Below, piece after piece: positions 36,451 to 44,492 of a stretch of 64,000 nt of DNA. The notes beneath the pieces are model-generated. The model was not told the DNA's origin, did not search any database, and saw only the letters and a list, made by a program, of their open reading frames with translations. A program made the position numbers and the translations under genes. Each line of letters begins with the position of its first letter. The first letter of the stretch is position 1. This stretch comes from Altererythrobacter epoxidivorans (lineage in GTDB: Bacteria; Pseudomonadota; Alphaproteobacteria; Sphingomonadales; Sphingomonadaceae): positions 310,001-374,000 of the forward strand of contig NZ_CP012669.1 of assembly GCF_001281485.1 (NCBI RefSeq), in the 5' to 3' direction.

Positions 36451-37560
36451 TTATGCCGCAGCCAGGTTGCCGAGCACCCGAAGGTGGTATTCGCTCCCGC
36501 CCAGCATCGCATCATTGGCAAGGATCCGCTTGTGCAGGTGGCCGACGCTCAGTTCATCGGTCATGCCAACACCGCCATGCGTCTGGATAGCGGCTTCGCC
36601 TACCATGCGGCCCAGCTTGCCGGTCTGACCCTTGAGGATGGCCATGTCGCGCCGCGTCTCGCGCCCGCCTTCCATCAGGGCTGCGATATAAAGCAACGTC
36701 GCGCGTGCCTTCGAATAAGCGATCTTCATGTCGGCAAGCCGGTGAGCCACGGCCTGGAAAGTCGCGATCGGCACGCCGAACTGCTTGCGCGTCATGGCAT
36801 ATTCGGCGGTCTGCTTCATCAGCGCGCCCATCGCGCCGACGCTTTCCGCGCACAGCCCGAGCATCGCGAGATCGAGCATCGACTGCAGGGCCTGGCTCGC
36901 ATTATCCAGCAAAAGAGCATCGCCCGGCAATTCAACAGCGTCAAAACGGATATTGGCTGCGCGGCGCCCGTCTATGGTGGCATAGTCGGTCAATGTTACA
37001 CCGTCTGCACTCGGGGCGACTGTGAAGACGGCTGGCTGCTCGTCCAACAGGGCCACTACCAAAAGTAGGTCTGCATCGCGGCCGCCGATTACGAGCCGTT
37101 TCTCACCATTGATGACAAAGCCTTCGCCGCGGCGTTCCGCTTTCGTGAGGATATGCGACGGGTCGGCCGTGCCGTGTCCTTCCTCATAGGCAAGCGCGCC
37201 CAGCGCTTCCCCGCTCACGACCTTTTCGAGCCAGTCACTCGCCATATCATTGCCTTCGGCAGCGGCGAGCAGCGGGGCGACCATCAGGGCGTTGGCAGCG
37301 TAAGGTTCTGCCAGAAGATGCGCGCCAAAAGGCTCTGCGATCGCGACAAGTTCGACCGGCCCGCCGCCGAGCCCACCGGCCTCTTCCGGTACGGGTAGCG
37401 CCAGCAGGCCCAGTTCGGCTAGCTGCGACCAGACGTCGCGCGACCAGCCTTCTGATCCCTTCACGATTTTCTGGCGGGCATCGAAATCATAGCTGCGATT
37501 GAGGAAGGCAGAAACGCTGTCGCGCAGCATCTGCTGTTCGTCGGTGAAGGTGAAATCCAT
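36451..37560 (-). CDS. Acyl-CoA dehydrogenase family protein (small-subunit type)
   Basis: 369 residues. MDFTFTDEQQMLRDSVSAFLNR starts the N-terminal helical domain; EGWSRDVWSQLAELGLLALPVPEEAGGLGGG is typical. ILKGQTGKLGRMVGEAAIQTHGGVGMTDE is the C-terminal FAD/CoA region. There is no clear catalytic Glu in the C-terminal position of the short-chain enzymes, as in paired heteromeric dehydrogenases such as the pimeloyl-CoA or steroid side-chain types. It follows another dehydrogenase by four bases, so the two may form a heterotetramer. The substrate is unknown. Confidence 0.85.
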   Translation of the reverse strand: MDFTFTDEQQMLRDSVSAFLNRSYDFDARQKIVKGSEGWSRDVWSQLAELGLLALPVPEEAGGLGGGPVELVAIAEPFGAHLLAEPYAANALMVAPLLAAAEGNDMASDWLEKVVSGEALGALAYEEGHGTADPSHILTKAERRGEGFVINGEKRLVIGGRDADLLLVVALLDEQPAVFTVAPSADGVTLTDYATIDGRRAANIRFDAVELPGDALLLDNASQALQSMLDLAMLGLCAESVGAMGALMKQTAEYAMTRKQFGVPIATFQAVAHRLADMKIAYSKARATLLYIAALMEGGRETRRDMAILKGQTGKLGRMVGEAAIQTHGGVGMTDELSVGHLHKRILANDAMLGGSEYHLRVLGNLAAA

Positions 37561-37564
37561 GCGA

Positions 37565-38773
37565 TCAGCCCTCCATTCCGGCGGTGCGGGCGATCAGGTC
37601 GCGCTGCACCTCGTTCGAACCGGCGTAGATCGAGGTCGCACGGCTGTTGAGGTAATAGGGCATGGCAACGAGGTCGAGGTCGCTGCCCAGGGCCTCTACA
37701 TTTGCGCCCACGCGCAATGCCTCGTTCTGTCGCGGCAGGCCTTCGGTGCCGGAAACCCGCGTCATCATGATGCTGACCTGCTGGGTCAGTTCCGAATTCA
37801 TCGTCTTGTTCATCGATGGATAGGACGGGTCGTGGGACAGCGGATGTCCGCTGACGCCAAGCTTTTCGAAATGCTCGAAGCTGGCGATGTCGGCTTCCAG
37901 TTCGCCCATGTCACGCAGGAAGACCGGGTCCTCCGACAACATGGTGCCGAAACCGCTGGGAGTGGTCTTTGCCGCTTCGCGGATGCGTTCCAGCCCGCGC
38001 CGCAGAGTCGGGCTTTGAGCGCCTCCGCCGCGTTCATGCTTCAACAGGTGCTTGGCAACGGTCCAGCCGTCGTTTTCGGCGCCAACCCGCCCGGATTGCG
38101 GTACGCGAACATTGTCGAAGAACACTTCGCACTGTTCGGGTTCGCCATCCAGCCCGATGATGGGGCGCACTTCCATCCCGGGATAGTCGATCCGGTCCAG
38201 CAGCAGGAAGGTGATGCCTTGTTGCTTCTTGCCGCTGCTGTCGGTGCGCACCAGCATGAACATGCGGTTCGCGTGGTGGGCGTAGGTCGTCCAGATCTTG
38301 CTGCCGTTGATGATGTAATCGTCGCCATCGGCGTCCGCGCGGCAACTGAGGGAGGCGAGGTCCGAGCCGGAATTGGGTTCGGAATAGCCCTGCGCCCAGA
38401 AATCTTCGCCCTTGAGGATGCCGGGGAGATATTTCTCGCGGTGTTCCTCGGTACCGATGTCGATCAACAGCGGCCCGACCATCGCTAGGCCTTGCGGCAG
38501 CAGGGGCGGAAGGTCGCGGCGGCGATATTCCTCGGCAAAGATGTACTTTTGTTCGACCGACCAGCCGGTGCCGCCAAATTCCTTTGGCCAGTTCGGCGCC
38601 GCCCAGCCGCGTTCGTAGAGAATGCGGTGCCATGCCATTACCTGTTCGAACGGTGCGAAAACGCTGGTCAGCTTGCGCCCGGCCTCGCGAATTTCAGGGG
38701 TAGGGGCGGTGTCGAGAAATTCGCACACTCCTGTGCGAAAGCTTTCGAGTTCGGGGCCGAATTCCAGTTCCAT
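37565..38773 (-). CDS. Acyl-CoA dehydrogenase family protein (large-subunit type)
   Basis: 402 residues. WHRILYERGWAAPNWPKEFGGTGWS is a signature of the FadE-like large subunits, QGYSEPNSGSDLASLSCRA the flavin motif, and YAGSNEVQRDLIARTAG the C-terminus. It lies upstream of and almost touching the small-subunit-type gene and 21 bases after an SDR gene. Such paired dehydrogenases in actinobacteria and proteobacteria act on branched or cyclic acyl-CoAs; whether this pair does is inference. Confidence 0.86.
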   Translation of the reverse strand: MELEFGPELESFRTGVCEFLDTAPTPEIREAGRKLTSVFAPFEQVMAWHRILYERGWAAPNWPKEFGGTGWSVEQKYIFAEEYRRRDLPPLLPQGLAMVGPLLIDIGTEEHREKYLPGILKGEDFWAQGYSEPNSGSDLASLSCRADADGDDYIINGSKIWTTYAHHANRMFMLVRTDSSGKKQQGITFLLLDRIDYPGMEVRPIIGLDGEPEQCEVFFDNVRVPQSGRVGAENDGWTVAKHLLKHERGGGAQSPTLRRGLERIREAAKTTPSGFGTMLSEDPVFLRDMGELEADIASFEHFEKLGVSGHPLSHDPSYPSMNKTMNSELTQQVSIMMTRVSGTEGLPRQNEALRVGANVEALGSDLDLVAMPYYLNSRATSIYAGSNEVQRDLIARTAGMEG

Positions 38774-38794
38774 GGCAGTTCCTCTCTTCCCCGA

Positions 38795-39589
38795 TTACTT
38801 CGGCGGCATCCGGATCGCGCCGTCGAGGCGGAACTGGTGTCCGTTGATATAGCTGTTGCGCGCAATCTCGAGGATCAACGAGGCGAATTCTTCAGGCTCG
38901 CCCAGGCGCTTGGGGAAGGGAACCGATGCGTTGAGCTGCGCCCACATCGCCGGGTTGCGGTCCTTCATGCCCAGCATGAGCGGCGTTGCGAAAATGCCCG
39001 GCATGACGGAGTTCACCCGTATGCCGAGGTCCATCAGGTCGCGAGCCATCGGCAGGACCAGTCCGTTCACACCGGCCTTGCAACTGCCATAGATGACCTG
39101 CCCGATCTGACCATCCTGCGCAGCAACGCTGGCGGTGAGCGTGATCGAGCCGCGCTCGCCATCGTCGTTGAGCGGTTCGGCGTTCGCCATCCCAAGGGCC
39201 GAGATGCTGGCGATGCGATAGCTGGCGACCAGTATGCCTTCTGCGCCGAACGCATAGTCTTCAGTCGACAAGCGCTTGTAGCCGCCCGTTTCCTTGTCGA
39301 AACCGATCGTCTTCCCGCGCTTCGAGGCCATGGCACAGTGGACAGTCACGCGTTCCTGTCCGTTGGCAGCGCGCGCGGCATCGAAGCCGTCCTGCACCGA
39401 TTGTTCGTCCATGATGTTCACATGGTGGAAGGTTCCGCCGATTGCCGCAGCGTGTTCTTCACCGGCTTCGTCGTTGATGTCGAAGATCGCGACCTTGAGC
39501 CCGGCGTCTGCCAGCGCCTTTGCGCTAGCCCGACCCAATCCCGAAGCGCCTCCGGTTACGACGGCTGCCATGCCCTGTTCGAGTTTCAT
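38795..39589 (-). CDS. Short-chain dehydrogenase, HSD10-like 3-hydroxyacyl-CoA dehydrogenase
   Basis: 264 residues. Rossmann motif VVTGGASGLGRASAKALADAG near the N-terminus, structural Asn region replaced by VHCAMASKRG, catalytic Y-x3-K in YGSCKAGVNGLVLPMARDL, and VNSVMPGIFATPLM. The 'hydrophobic MKLEQGMAAVV' start is typical of type II 3-hydroxyacyl-CoA dehydrogenases (HSD17B10-like), which oxidise 3-hydroxyacyl-CoA with NAD. It heads an operon with two acyl-CoA dehydrogenases, consistent with beta-oxidation of an unusual acyl chain. Confidence 0.83.
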   Translation of the reverse strand: MKLEQGMAAVVTGGASGLGRASAKALADAGLKVAIFDINDEAGEEHAAAIGGTFHHVNIMDEQSVQDGFDAARAANGQERVTVHCAMASKRGKTIGFDKETGGYKRLSTEDYAFGAEGILVASYRIASISALGMANAEPLNDDGERGSITLTASVAAQDGQIGQVIYGSCKAGVNGLVLPMARDLMDLGIRVNSVMPGIFATPLMLGMKDRNPAMWAQLNASVPFPKRLGEPEEFASLILEIARNSYINGHQFRLDGAIRMPPK

Positions 39590-39734
39590 CCTCGCCTCTC
39601 CATTTTTCGTTTCTCGTTGAAACCGACTTTAGGACAGCTTCGCGTTTGCGCAACAGCGAATGCAATGGCGTGGACCGGGGATGATCCAAAGCCATGCGTG
39701 GCGCGGCGCAACGGGAGTGGATAGAGGAAGCAAT

Positions 39735-40295
39735 ATGGCGTCGTTTCTCATCCCCATGATCGCAGTATTCGTGATCGCCCTTGGCGGAAGGGACCAGCTT
39801 CTGGTCGCACGATTGTCGGACCGTCTGGGCCAGTCGGCCGCTCTTCTGGGAGTGGGTGCGGTCGTCAGCGCGATCTCGGCAGCGGCCATGGCGGTGTCAG
39901 GTGCGTGGCTGGCGGCCATGATGCCTGACCGGGCGCAGCACATGCTCGTCGCCTTCGCATTGGCTGCTGCCGCCATCGAGCTCTTCTGGCCAGCGGCTCC
40001 GGCTGATCCGAAAGAGCCCACGCGGTCGCTGTTCGCGATCGGGTTGGTGTTGCTCGTCCGCCAGTTCGGCGATGCTGCGCGCTTCGCCATCTTTGCACTC
40101 GCAGCGGCCAGCGTGCTCGCTCCGATGGCGGGACTGGGCGGGGCGATAGGCGGGGCTGCCGCGCTTGCGCTTGGATGGTCCATGGGCAGCGAACTCGAGA
40201 CCAGACTACCGCTCCGGACCCTACGTGTGGTTTTTGCAATCGTGCTTGCAATTGCCGCAATAATGATCGGATTGTCCGCTCGTCAGCTTATCTAG
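39735..40295 (+). CDS. Membrane protein related to GDT1/TMEM165 cation transporters, degenerate motifs
   Basis: 186 residues with six hydrophobic segments in two repeats. Each repeat starts with a remnant of the GDT1 signature E-x-G-D-(K/R)-(S/T): ALGGRDQLLVARLSDRLG near residue 15 and RQFGDAARFAIFALAA near residue 110. The acidic first Glu is absent from both copies, so Mn/Ca transport may be lost or changed. ATG 39735 has AGAGGAAG upstream. It is divergent from the SDR gene. The family call rests on motif spacing and topology only. Confidence 0.55.
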   Translation: MASFLIPMIAVFVIALGGRDQLLVARLSDRLGQSAALLGVGAVVSAISAAAMAVSGAWLAAMMPDRAQHMLVAFALAAAAIELFWPAAPADPKEPTRSLFAIGLVLLVRQFGDAARFAIFALAAASVLAPMAGLGGAIGGAAALALGWSMGSELETRLPLRTLRVVFAIVLAIAAIMIGLSARQLI

Positions 40296-40390
40296 TGATC
40301 GATTTTCGCGATCATCGCGATAGCGATACTGCGTGAAACCAGCCCCATCCTCCTCCGTTGATTTCGTGAACGGAAACAATGGAGGAAATT

Positions 40391-40852
40391 ATGGCCGACA
40401 ACGGCAGCAATGCGAAAACCGCGCTTATTGGTGAACTCAACGGCCTGCTGGCCGATCACATGGCGCTGTTCTTCAAGACGAAGAATTTTCACTGGCATGT
40501 GGCGGGATCGAACTTCCGCGACCTGCACCTGCTGTTCGACGAGCAGGCAATCGAGATCCGCGACCAGATTGATGTGATCGGAGAGCGCGTTCGCAAGAAC
40601 GACGAATACACCCTCACCTCGATCGGTTCGGTGGCCAAGCACACCCAGGTCAAGGACCAGGACGATGTAACTCTGACCGCCGATGCGATGGTCAAGGAAC
40701 TGCTCGACGACAACGTAGCGATGGTGAAGCGATTGAAAGGCATGAAGGACCTGGCCGAGCAGGCTGGTGACAACGCCACCGACGGCCTGATCGACGACTG
40801 GACCGACATGGCGGAAGAACGGGCCTGGTTCCTGCGTCAGACCCTTAAGTAA
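40391..40852 (+). CDS. dps: Dps-family ferritin-like DNA-protection protein
   Basis: 153 residues. The intersubunit ferroxidase site is visible in NFHWHVAGSNFRDLHLLFDEQAIEI (His, His, Asp, Glu at canonical spacing). Dps dodecamers store iron using peroxide and shield DNA in stress. ATG 40391 is preceded by GGAGG at seven bases; an earlier ATG at 40379 contains that site and is rejected. A strong terminator follows, so the gene is probably monocistronic. Confidence 0.93.
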   Translation: MADNGSNAKTALIGELNGLLADHMALFFKTKNFHWHVAGSNFRDLHLLFDEQAIEIRDQIDVIGERVRKNDEYTLTSIGSVAKHTQVKDQDDVTLTADAMVKELLDDNVAMVKRLKGMKDLAEQAGDNATDGLIDDWTDMAEERAWFLRQTLK

Positions 40853-40880
40853 CGAAAAGATACGGAGAGTTTCCTCCGGG

Positions 40881-40914
40881 GGGCCGTTTCCGCTTTGGCG
40901 GGAGCGGCCCTTTT
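40881..40914 (+). terminator. Intrinsic terminator after dps
   Basis: 13-bp stem (40881-40893 with 40898-40910) closed by TTTG, containing two G-T pairs, followed by TTTT. It lies 28 bases after the dps stop. Confidence 0.93.
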
Positions 40915-40928
40915 GCTACACTCAGGTC

Positions 40929-41552
40929 ATGGGGAAAATCACCATGATCGAAGGCGCGGATCCCGCCGCAATGGCCGACTGGCTCGAGGCGCGCATTGCG
41001 GGCGCACTTGCGGCCACCGATGGCCCGGTGGCGATCACCGTGCCTGGTGGCTCGACGCCGTTTCCGGTATTTCGCGAACTGACAGGCCGCAAACTCGATT
41101 TCACACGGCTGGTCGTCTGGCCGGGGGACGATCGCATCGTTGCGGAAGACCACCCGGCATCGAACACCGGCAAGATCCGCGACTTGTTCGAAGCTGTAGG
41201 CGCAGAAGTCGCGACTTTGACCATCATGGAAGAGGTGCCGCATTTTTCGCTCGCATGGCTGGGCATGGGTGCGGACGGGCATATCGCCTCGCTATTCCCC
41301 AATACCGACCCCAAGGCCGACGATCCGCAGCGAATGCGCCGGTTGACGCCCGATCCGCTTCCACCAGAAGCGCCGTTCGATCGTATCACGCTGACGATGC
41401 CTAGCCTGCTCGACAGCGACGAGATCGTCTTCACACTCGGCGGATCGGCAGAGAAGCGCACTCTGTTCGAAGCCGCAGCCGCGGGCGAAAACGATTTGCC
41501 GGTCGCCCGCTTCCTTGCCGCAGCAACCCAGCCGGTCACATGCTTCGCCTGA
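40929..41552 (+). CDS. pgl: 6-phosphogluconolactonase
   Basis: 207 residues of the glucosamine-6-phosphate isomerase/6-phosphogluconolactonase fold. VAITVPGGSTPFPVFREL is the phosphate-binding loop, VVWPGDDRIVAEDHPASNTGKIRDLF the active-site segment, and SLAWLGMGADGHIASLFPNT the strong PGL motif with catalytic His. The short length and the lack of isomerase motifs favour the lactonase of the pentose-phosphate/Entner-Doudoroff route. ATG 40929 lacks a strong ribosome site; ATG 40944 is possible. It overlaps the NUDIX gene by 13 bases. Confidence 0.85.
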   Translation: MGKITMIEGADPAAMADWLEARIAGALAATDGPVAITVPGGSTPFPVFRELTGRKLDFTRLVVWPGDDRIVAEDHPASNTGKIRDLFEAVGAEVATLTIMEEVPHFSLAWLGMGADGHIASLFPNTDPKADDPQRMRRLTPDPLPPEAPFDRITLTMPSLLDSDEIVFTLGGSAEKRTLFEAAAAGENDLPVARFLAAATQPVTCFA

Positions 41553-42025
41553 TCCCCAAGCCTCTGCACCGCGCGATCATGCCACTTGCCCACCGTGCGC
41601 GCCACGTCGTGCGCCGGCTGCGCAAGAAGCCGATCGCAGGGTGTTCGGTCGTGATTACCGACCTGCAGGGCGCGATCCTGCTGCTCCAGACGAGCTATGG
41701 CCCGCGGGTCTGGACCTTGCCAGGTGGCGGTATCGGTCGGGGGGAAACACCGGAGCAGGCAGCCCGGCGCGAGGTGCAGGAAGAGGTCGGCATAGCCCTG
41801 CGAAACATCACCGCGCTGGGCGTGATCGAAGAAGAGATTTCCGGGTCGCCTCATACAGCGCACCTGTTCTGCGCAACTGCTGATGTTCGCCCGGTGGCGG
41901 ACCAGCGCGAGATCGTGGAGGCGCGCTTCTTCCCGCCGCATTCCCTGCCAGAACCGCTGGGGCACCTCACCCGCAGCAGGCTTGCCCTTTATCGGGAGAG
42001 GCGCCGCGAAATCCGCGGAACCTAA
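41540..42025 (+). CDS. NUDIX hydrolase
   Basis: 161 residues. The Nudix box is intact: GGGIGRGETPEQAARREVQEEVGI, that is G-x5-E-x7-R-E-x2-E-E-x-G, the magnesium site for hydrolysing nucleoside diphosphates linked to another moiety. The N-terminus has a basic amphipathic stretch (PKPLHRAIMPLAHRARHVVRRLRKK) that might touch membrane or nucleic acid. The substrate is unknown. Its start lies within pgl, so translation is probably coupled; it converges on dinB with a four-base overlap. Confidence 0.88.
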   Translation: MLRLIPKPLHRAIMPLAHRARHVVRRLRKKPIAGCSVVITDLQGAILLLQTSYGPRVWTLPGGGIGRGETPEQAARREVQEEVGIALRNITALGVIEEEISGSPHTAHLFCATADVRPVADQREIVEARFFPPHSLPEPLGHLTRSRLALYRERRREIRGT

Positions 42026-43155
42026 AGCAGCGAAAGCTGCGCATCGTCGCGGGGCGGTTCGGCGCTTTCCTTCCCTTCCAGCTTTGACAGCGTAAGGCCC
42101 ATCAGCCGGATCGGCATGGGTAGCGGCAGCACCTCGTCCAGCAATGTGCGGGCAAGGGCGGAAAACTCGGCCTTGTCTGCGACCGGATGATCGACCGTTT
42201 TCGCGCGCGTCATCGTCTGGAAGTCGGTGTACTTCATCTTGAGCGTGACCGTCCGCCCCTTGGCTTGGGAGCGTTCGATACTGTCCCAGACGATATCGAT
42301 GATGTTCTCCAGCGTTTCGCGCAGGGCGGGGCCGGATGAAATATCCTCGCTGAATGTCCGCTCGCCGCCGACAGACTTGCGCTCACGATGGGCGCGCACG
42401 GGTCTGAGGTCGATCCCGCGCGCAGCACGAAACAGGTAATCGCCCATGCTACCGAAATTCGCGCGAAGGAATTCAATGTCCTTTGCTGCCAGGTCGCCGC
42501 CTGTCTCGATGCCCAGTTTCGCCATCTTCTCGGCGCCCTTGGGGCCAACACCGTGGAAACGCCTGACGGGAAGCTGCGCGACGAAGTCGGCACCCTCTCC
42601 AGGCCGGATGACGCACATGCCGTTCGGCTTGTTCTGGTCGCTGGCAATCTTGGCGAGGAACTTGTTGTAGGACACGCCGGCACTGGCGGTAAGCCGTGTC
42701 TTCGCCTTGATCTCCTGCCGGATCAGCTGCGCGATGCGGGTCGCAGAACCGATACCGAGCAGGTCGTCGGTTACGTCGAGATAGGCCTCGTCGAGGCTCA
42801 GCGGCTCTACATGCGGCGTGTAGTGTTCGAAAATCCGCCGGATCGTGCGCGACGCTTCCTTGTAGGCATCGAAGCGGTGTCGAACGAAGATTAGGTCGGG
42901 GCACAGGCGCTTCGCGGTCACACTCGGCATGGCGCTGCGGACCCCGAACTTGCGCGCTTCGTAACTCGCGGCGGCTACGACCCCGCGCCCGCCCGAACCG
43001 CCGACCGCGATCGGTTTACTCTGCAATTCGGGATTGTCGCGCTGTTCGACGCTGGCGAAGAAAGCATCCATGTCGACATGGATGATCTTGCGCAGGCCCA
43101 TGGCGGCCTCTGCCCCGTCATCCTCCGTCGCAGCCGTGTCTTTCGCGTCACGCAT
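42022..43155 (-). CDS. dinB: DNA polymerase IV
   Basis: 377 residues, Y-family translesion polymerase. Catalytic motifs HVDMDAFFASVEQRDNPEL and VEPLSLDEAYLDVTD carry the acidic metal ligands; SYEARKFGVRSAMPS and TASAGVSYNKFLAKIASD are typical DinB, followed by the HhH segment and the little-finger domain. A clamp-binding motif at the extreme C-terminus (DDAQLSLL) is visible. The ATG at 43101 (MGLRKIIHVDMD) has GAGG upstream and may be the true start; 43155 adds 18 residues. I see no clear SOS box. Confidence 0.93.
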   Translation of the reverse strand: MRDAKDTAATEDDGAEAAMGLRKIIHVDMDAFFASVEQRDNPELQSKPIAVGGSGGRGVVAAASYEARKFGVRSAMPSVTAKRLCPDLIFVRHRFDAYKEASRTIRRIFEHYTPHVEPLSLDEAYLDVTDDLLGIGSATRIAQLIRQEIKAKTRLTASAGVSYNKFLAKIASDQNKPNGMCVIRPGEGADFVAQLPVRRFHGVGPKGAEKMAKLGIETGGDLAAKDIEFLRANFGSMGDYLFRAARGIDLRPVRAHRERKSVGGERTFSEDISSGPALRETLENIIDIVWDSIERSQAKGRTVTLKMKYTDFQTMTRAKTVDHPVADKAEFSALARTLLDEVLPLPMPIRLMGLTLSKLEGKESAEPPRDDAQLSLL

Positions 43156-43235
43156 GGGCGAGACAATAAGTTGTCGGGTTGCAAACCGGAACCAATTTCG
43201 CCAACCGCCGTCTTGTGCAAGTGCGAAGAGATCAA

Positions 43236-44492
43236 TTGAGCGCTGGTGAGCGTCCCGCGGCCAAGGCGGCCCAGGGCAAAACCATCGGAGAGCGCGAACT
43301 CATCTGGATGATGGCATTGCTGATGGCGTGTAACGCCTTCGGCATCGACGCCATATTGCCCGCGCTCGACAGCCTTGCGCAAAGTTTCGCAATCCCGGGC
43401 AACGATCGCCAGTTCGTGGTCGGCATCTACCTCCTCGCTGGTGGTCTCGGCACACTGATCCCGGGCGCATTCGCCGACCGATACGGCAGGCGGCCGGTGC
43501 TGTTCGTCGCCCTCGGCTGTTACATACTGCTTTCGCTCGCCTGCGCAGCCGCGGCGAGTTTCGATCAATTGCTGGTCCTGCGTGCGGTGCAGGGGTTCTT
43601 TGCCGCCGGTATCATCGCGCTTCCCCCTGCGATCATCCGTGACCGCGTGGGCGGAGACCGCATGGCGCGGTTGATGAGCCTGATCTTCGTCATTTTCCTG
43701 CTCGTCCCGGCGGTCGCGCCCAGCATCGGGCAGGGCGTGCTGCTGCTGTTCGGAGACTGGCGCTGGATCTTCGCATCGATGGCGGTGCTGGGATCGGCGA
43801 TGACGGCATGGGTCTATTTCCGCCTGCCCGAAACATTGCACGAGGAAGACCGGCAGGAAATCGTAGTGTCCAACATTGCGCGCAACATGGTGCGGGCCGT
43901 CTCGTTGCGCAAAACCATCGGCTACACTCTGGCAAGCTCGCTGGTGTTCGGCGCGCTGTTCGGCTTCATCAATTCCTCGCAGCAGCTGATCGGCGAAGCC
44001 TTCGGTGCGGGCGATATGTTCCCGCTGCTGTTCGCGCTCTGCGCAGGCTGCATGGCCATCGCCAACTGGACCAACAGCCGCATCGTCGAAAAATTCGGCG
44101 CACGGCGGGTGAGCCATACCGCGCTGTTCCTGTTCATCGTGGTTGCCGGCCTGCAATACTGGTTCGCGCACCAGCCCGACGAGGATTTGTGGACCTTCGT
44201 TCCGCTGATGGCTGCCAACATGAGCCTGCTTGGCTTCATCGGCGCGAACTTCGGTTCGATCGCGATGCAGCCATTCAAGCATATCGCAGGTGCCGCCTCC
44301 AGCGCGCAAAGCTTCCTGCGCATGACGACAGGGGCGCTGCTCGGTGCGACGATCGGCTACGCCTATGACGGCAGTGCCCGTCCGCTGGCGACGGCGCTGC
44401 TGGTCGCGGCGCTCACCAGCCTTGCTTTCGTTCTCTATTCCGAAGGGGGCCGCCTGTTCGGACCGCCCGAGCCTGACGACGAAGACGACTAG
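43236..44492 (+). CDS. MFS transporter, Bcr/CflA-type efflux
   Basis: 418 residues with 12 predicted membrane helices. The motif between helices 2 and 3 is GAFADRYGRRPVLFV, and helix 1 contains GIDAILPALDSLAQSFAIPG, as in Bcr/CflA drug-H+ antiporters that expel antibiotics from the cytoplasm. I take the TTG at 43236, preceded by GAAGAG; TTG 43179 (longer) and ATG 43308 (too short) are alternatives. It is divergent from dinB and overlaps the carboxylase gene end by four bases in convergent orientation. Confidence 0.82.
   Translation: MSAGERPAAKAAQGKTIGERELIWMMALLMACNAFGIDAILPALDSLAQSFAIPGNDRQFVVGIYLLAGGLGTLIPGAFADRYGRRPVLFVALGCYILLSLACAAAASFDQLLVLRAVQGFFAAGIIALPPAIIRDRVGGDRMARLMSLIFVIFLLVPAVAPSIGQGVLLLFGDWRWIFASMAVLGSAMTAWVYFRLPETLHEEDRQEIVVSNIARNMVRAVSLRKTIGYTLASSLVFGALFGFINSSQQLIGEAFGAGDMFPLLFALCAGCMAIANWTNSRIVEKFGARRVSHTALFLFIVVAGLQYWFAHQPDEDLWTFVPLMAANMSLLGFIGANFGSIAMQPFKHIAGAASSAQSFLRMTTGALLGATIGYAYDGSARPLATALLVAALTSLAFVLYSEGGRLFGPPEPDDEDD

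Noticed and set aside
43156..43235. SOS box for dinB
   Set aside because: Neither GTTC-N7-GTTC (alphaproteobacterial type) nor a LexA CTGT-type palindrome was found in the dinB upstream region.
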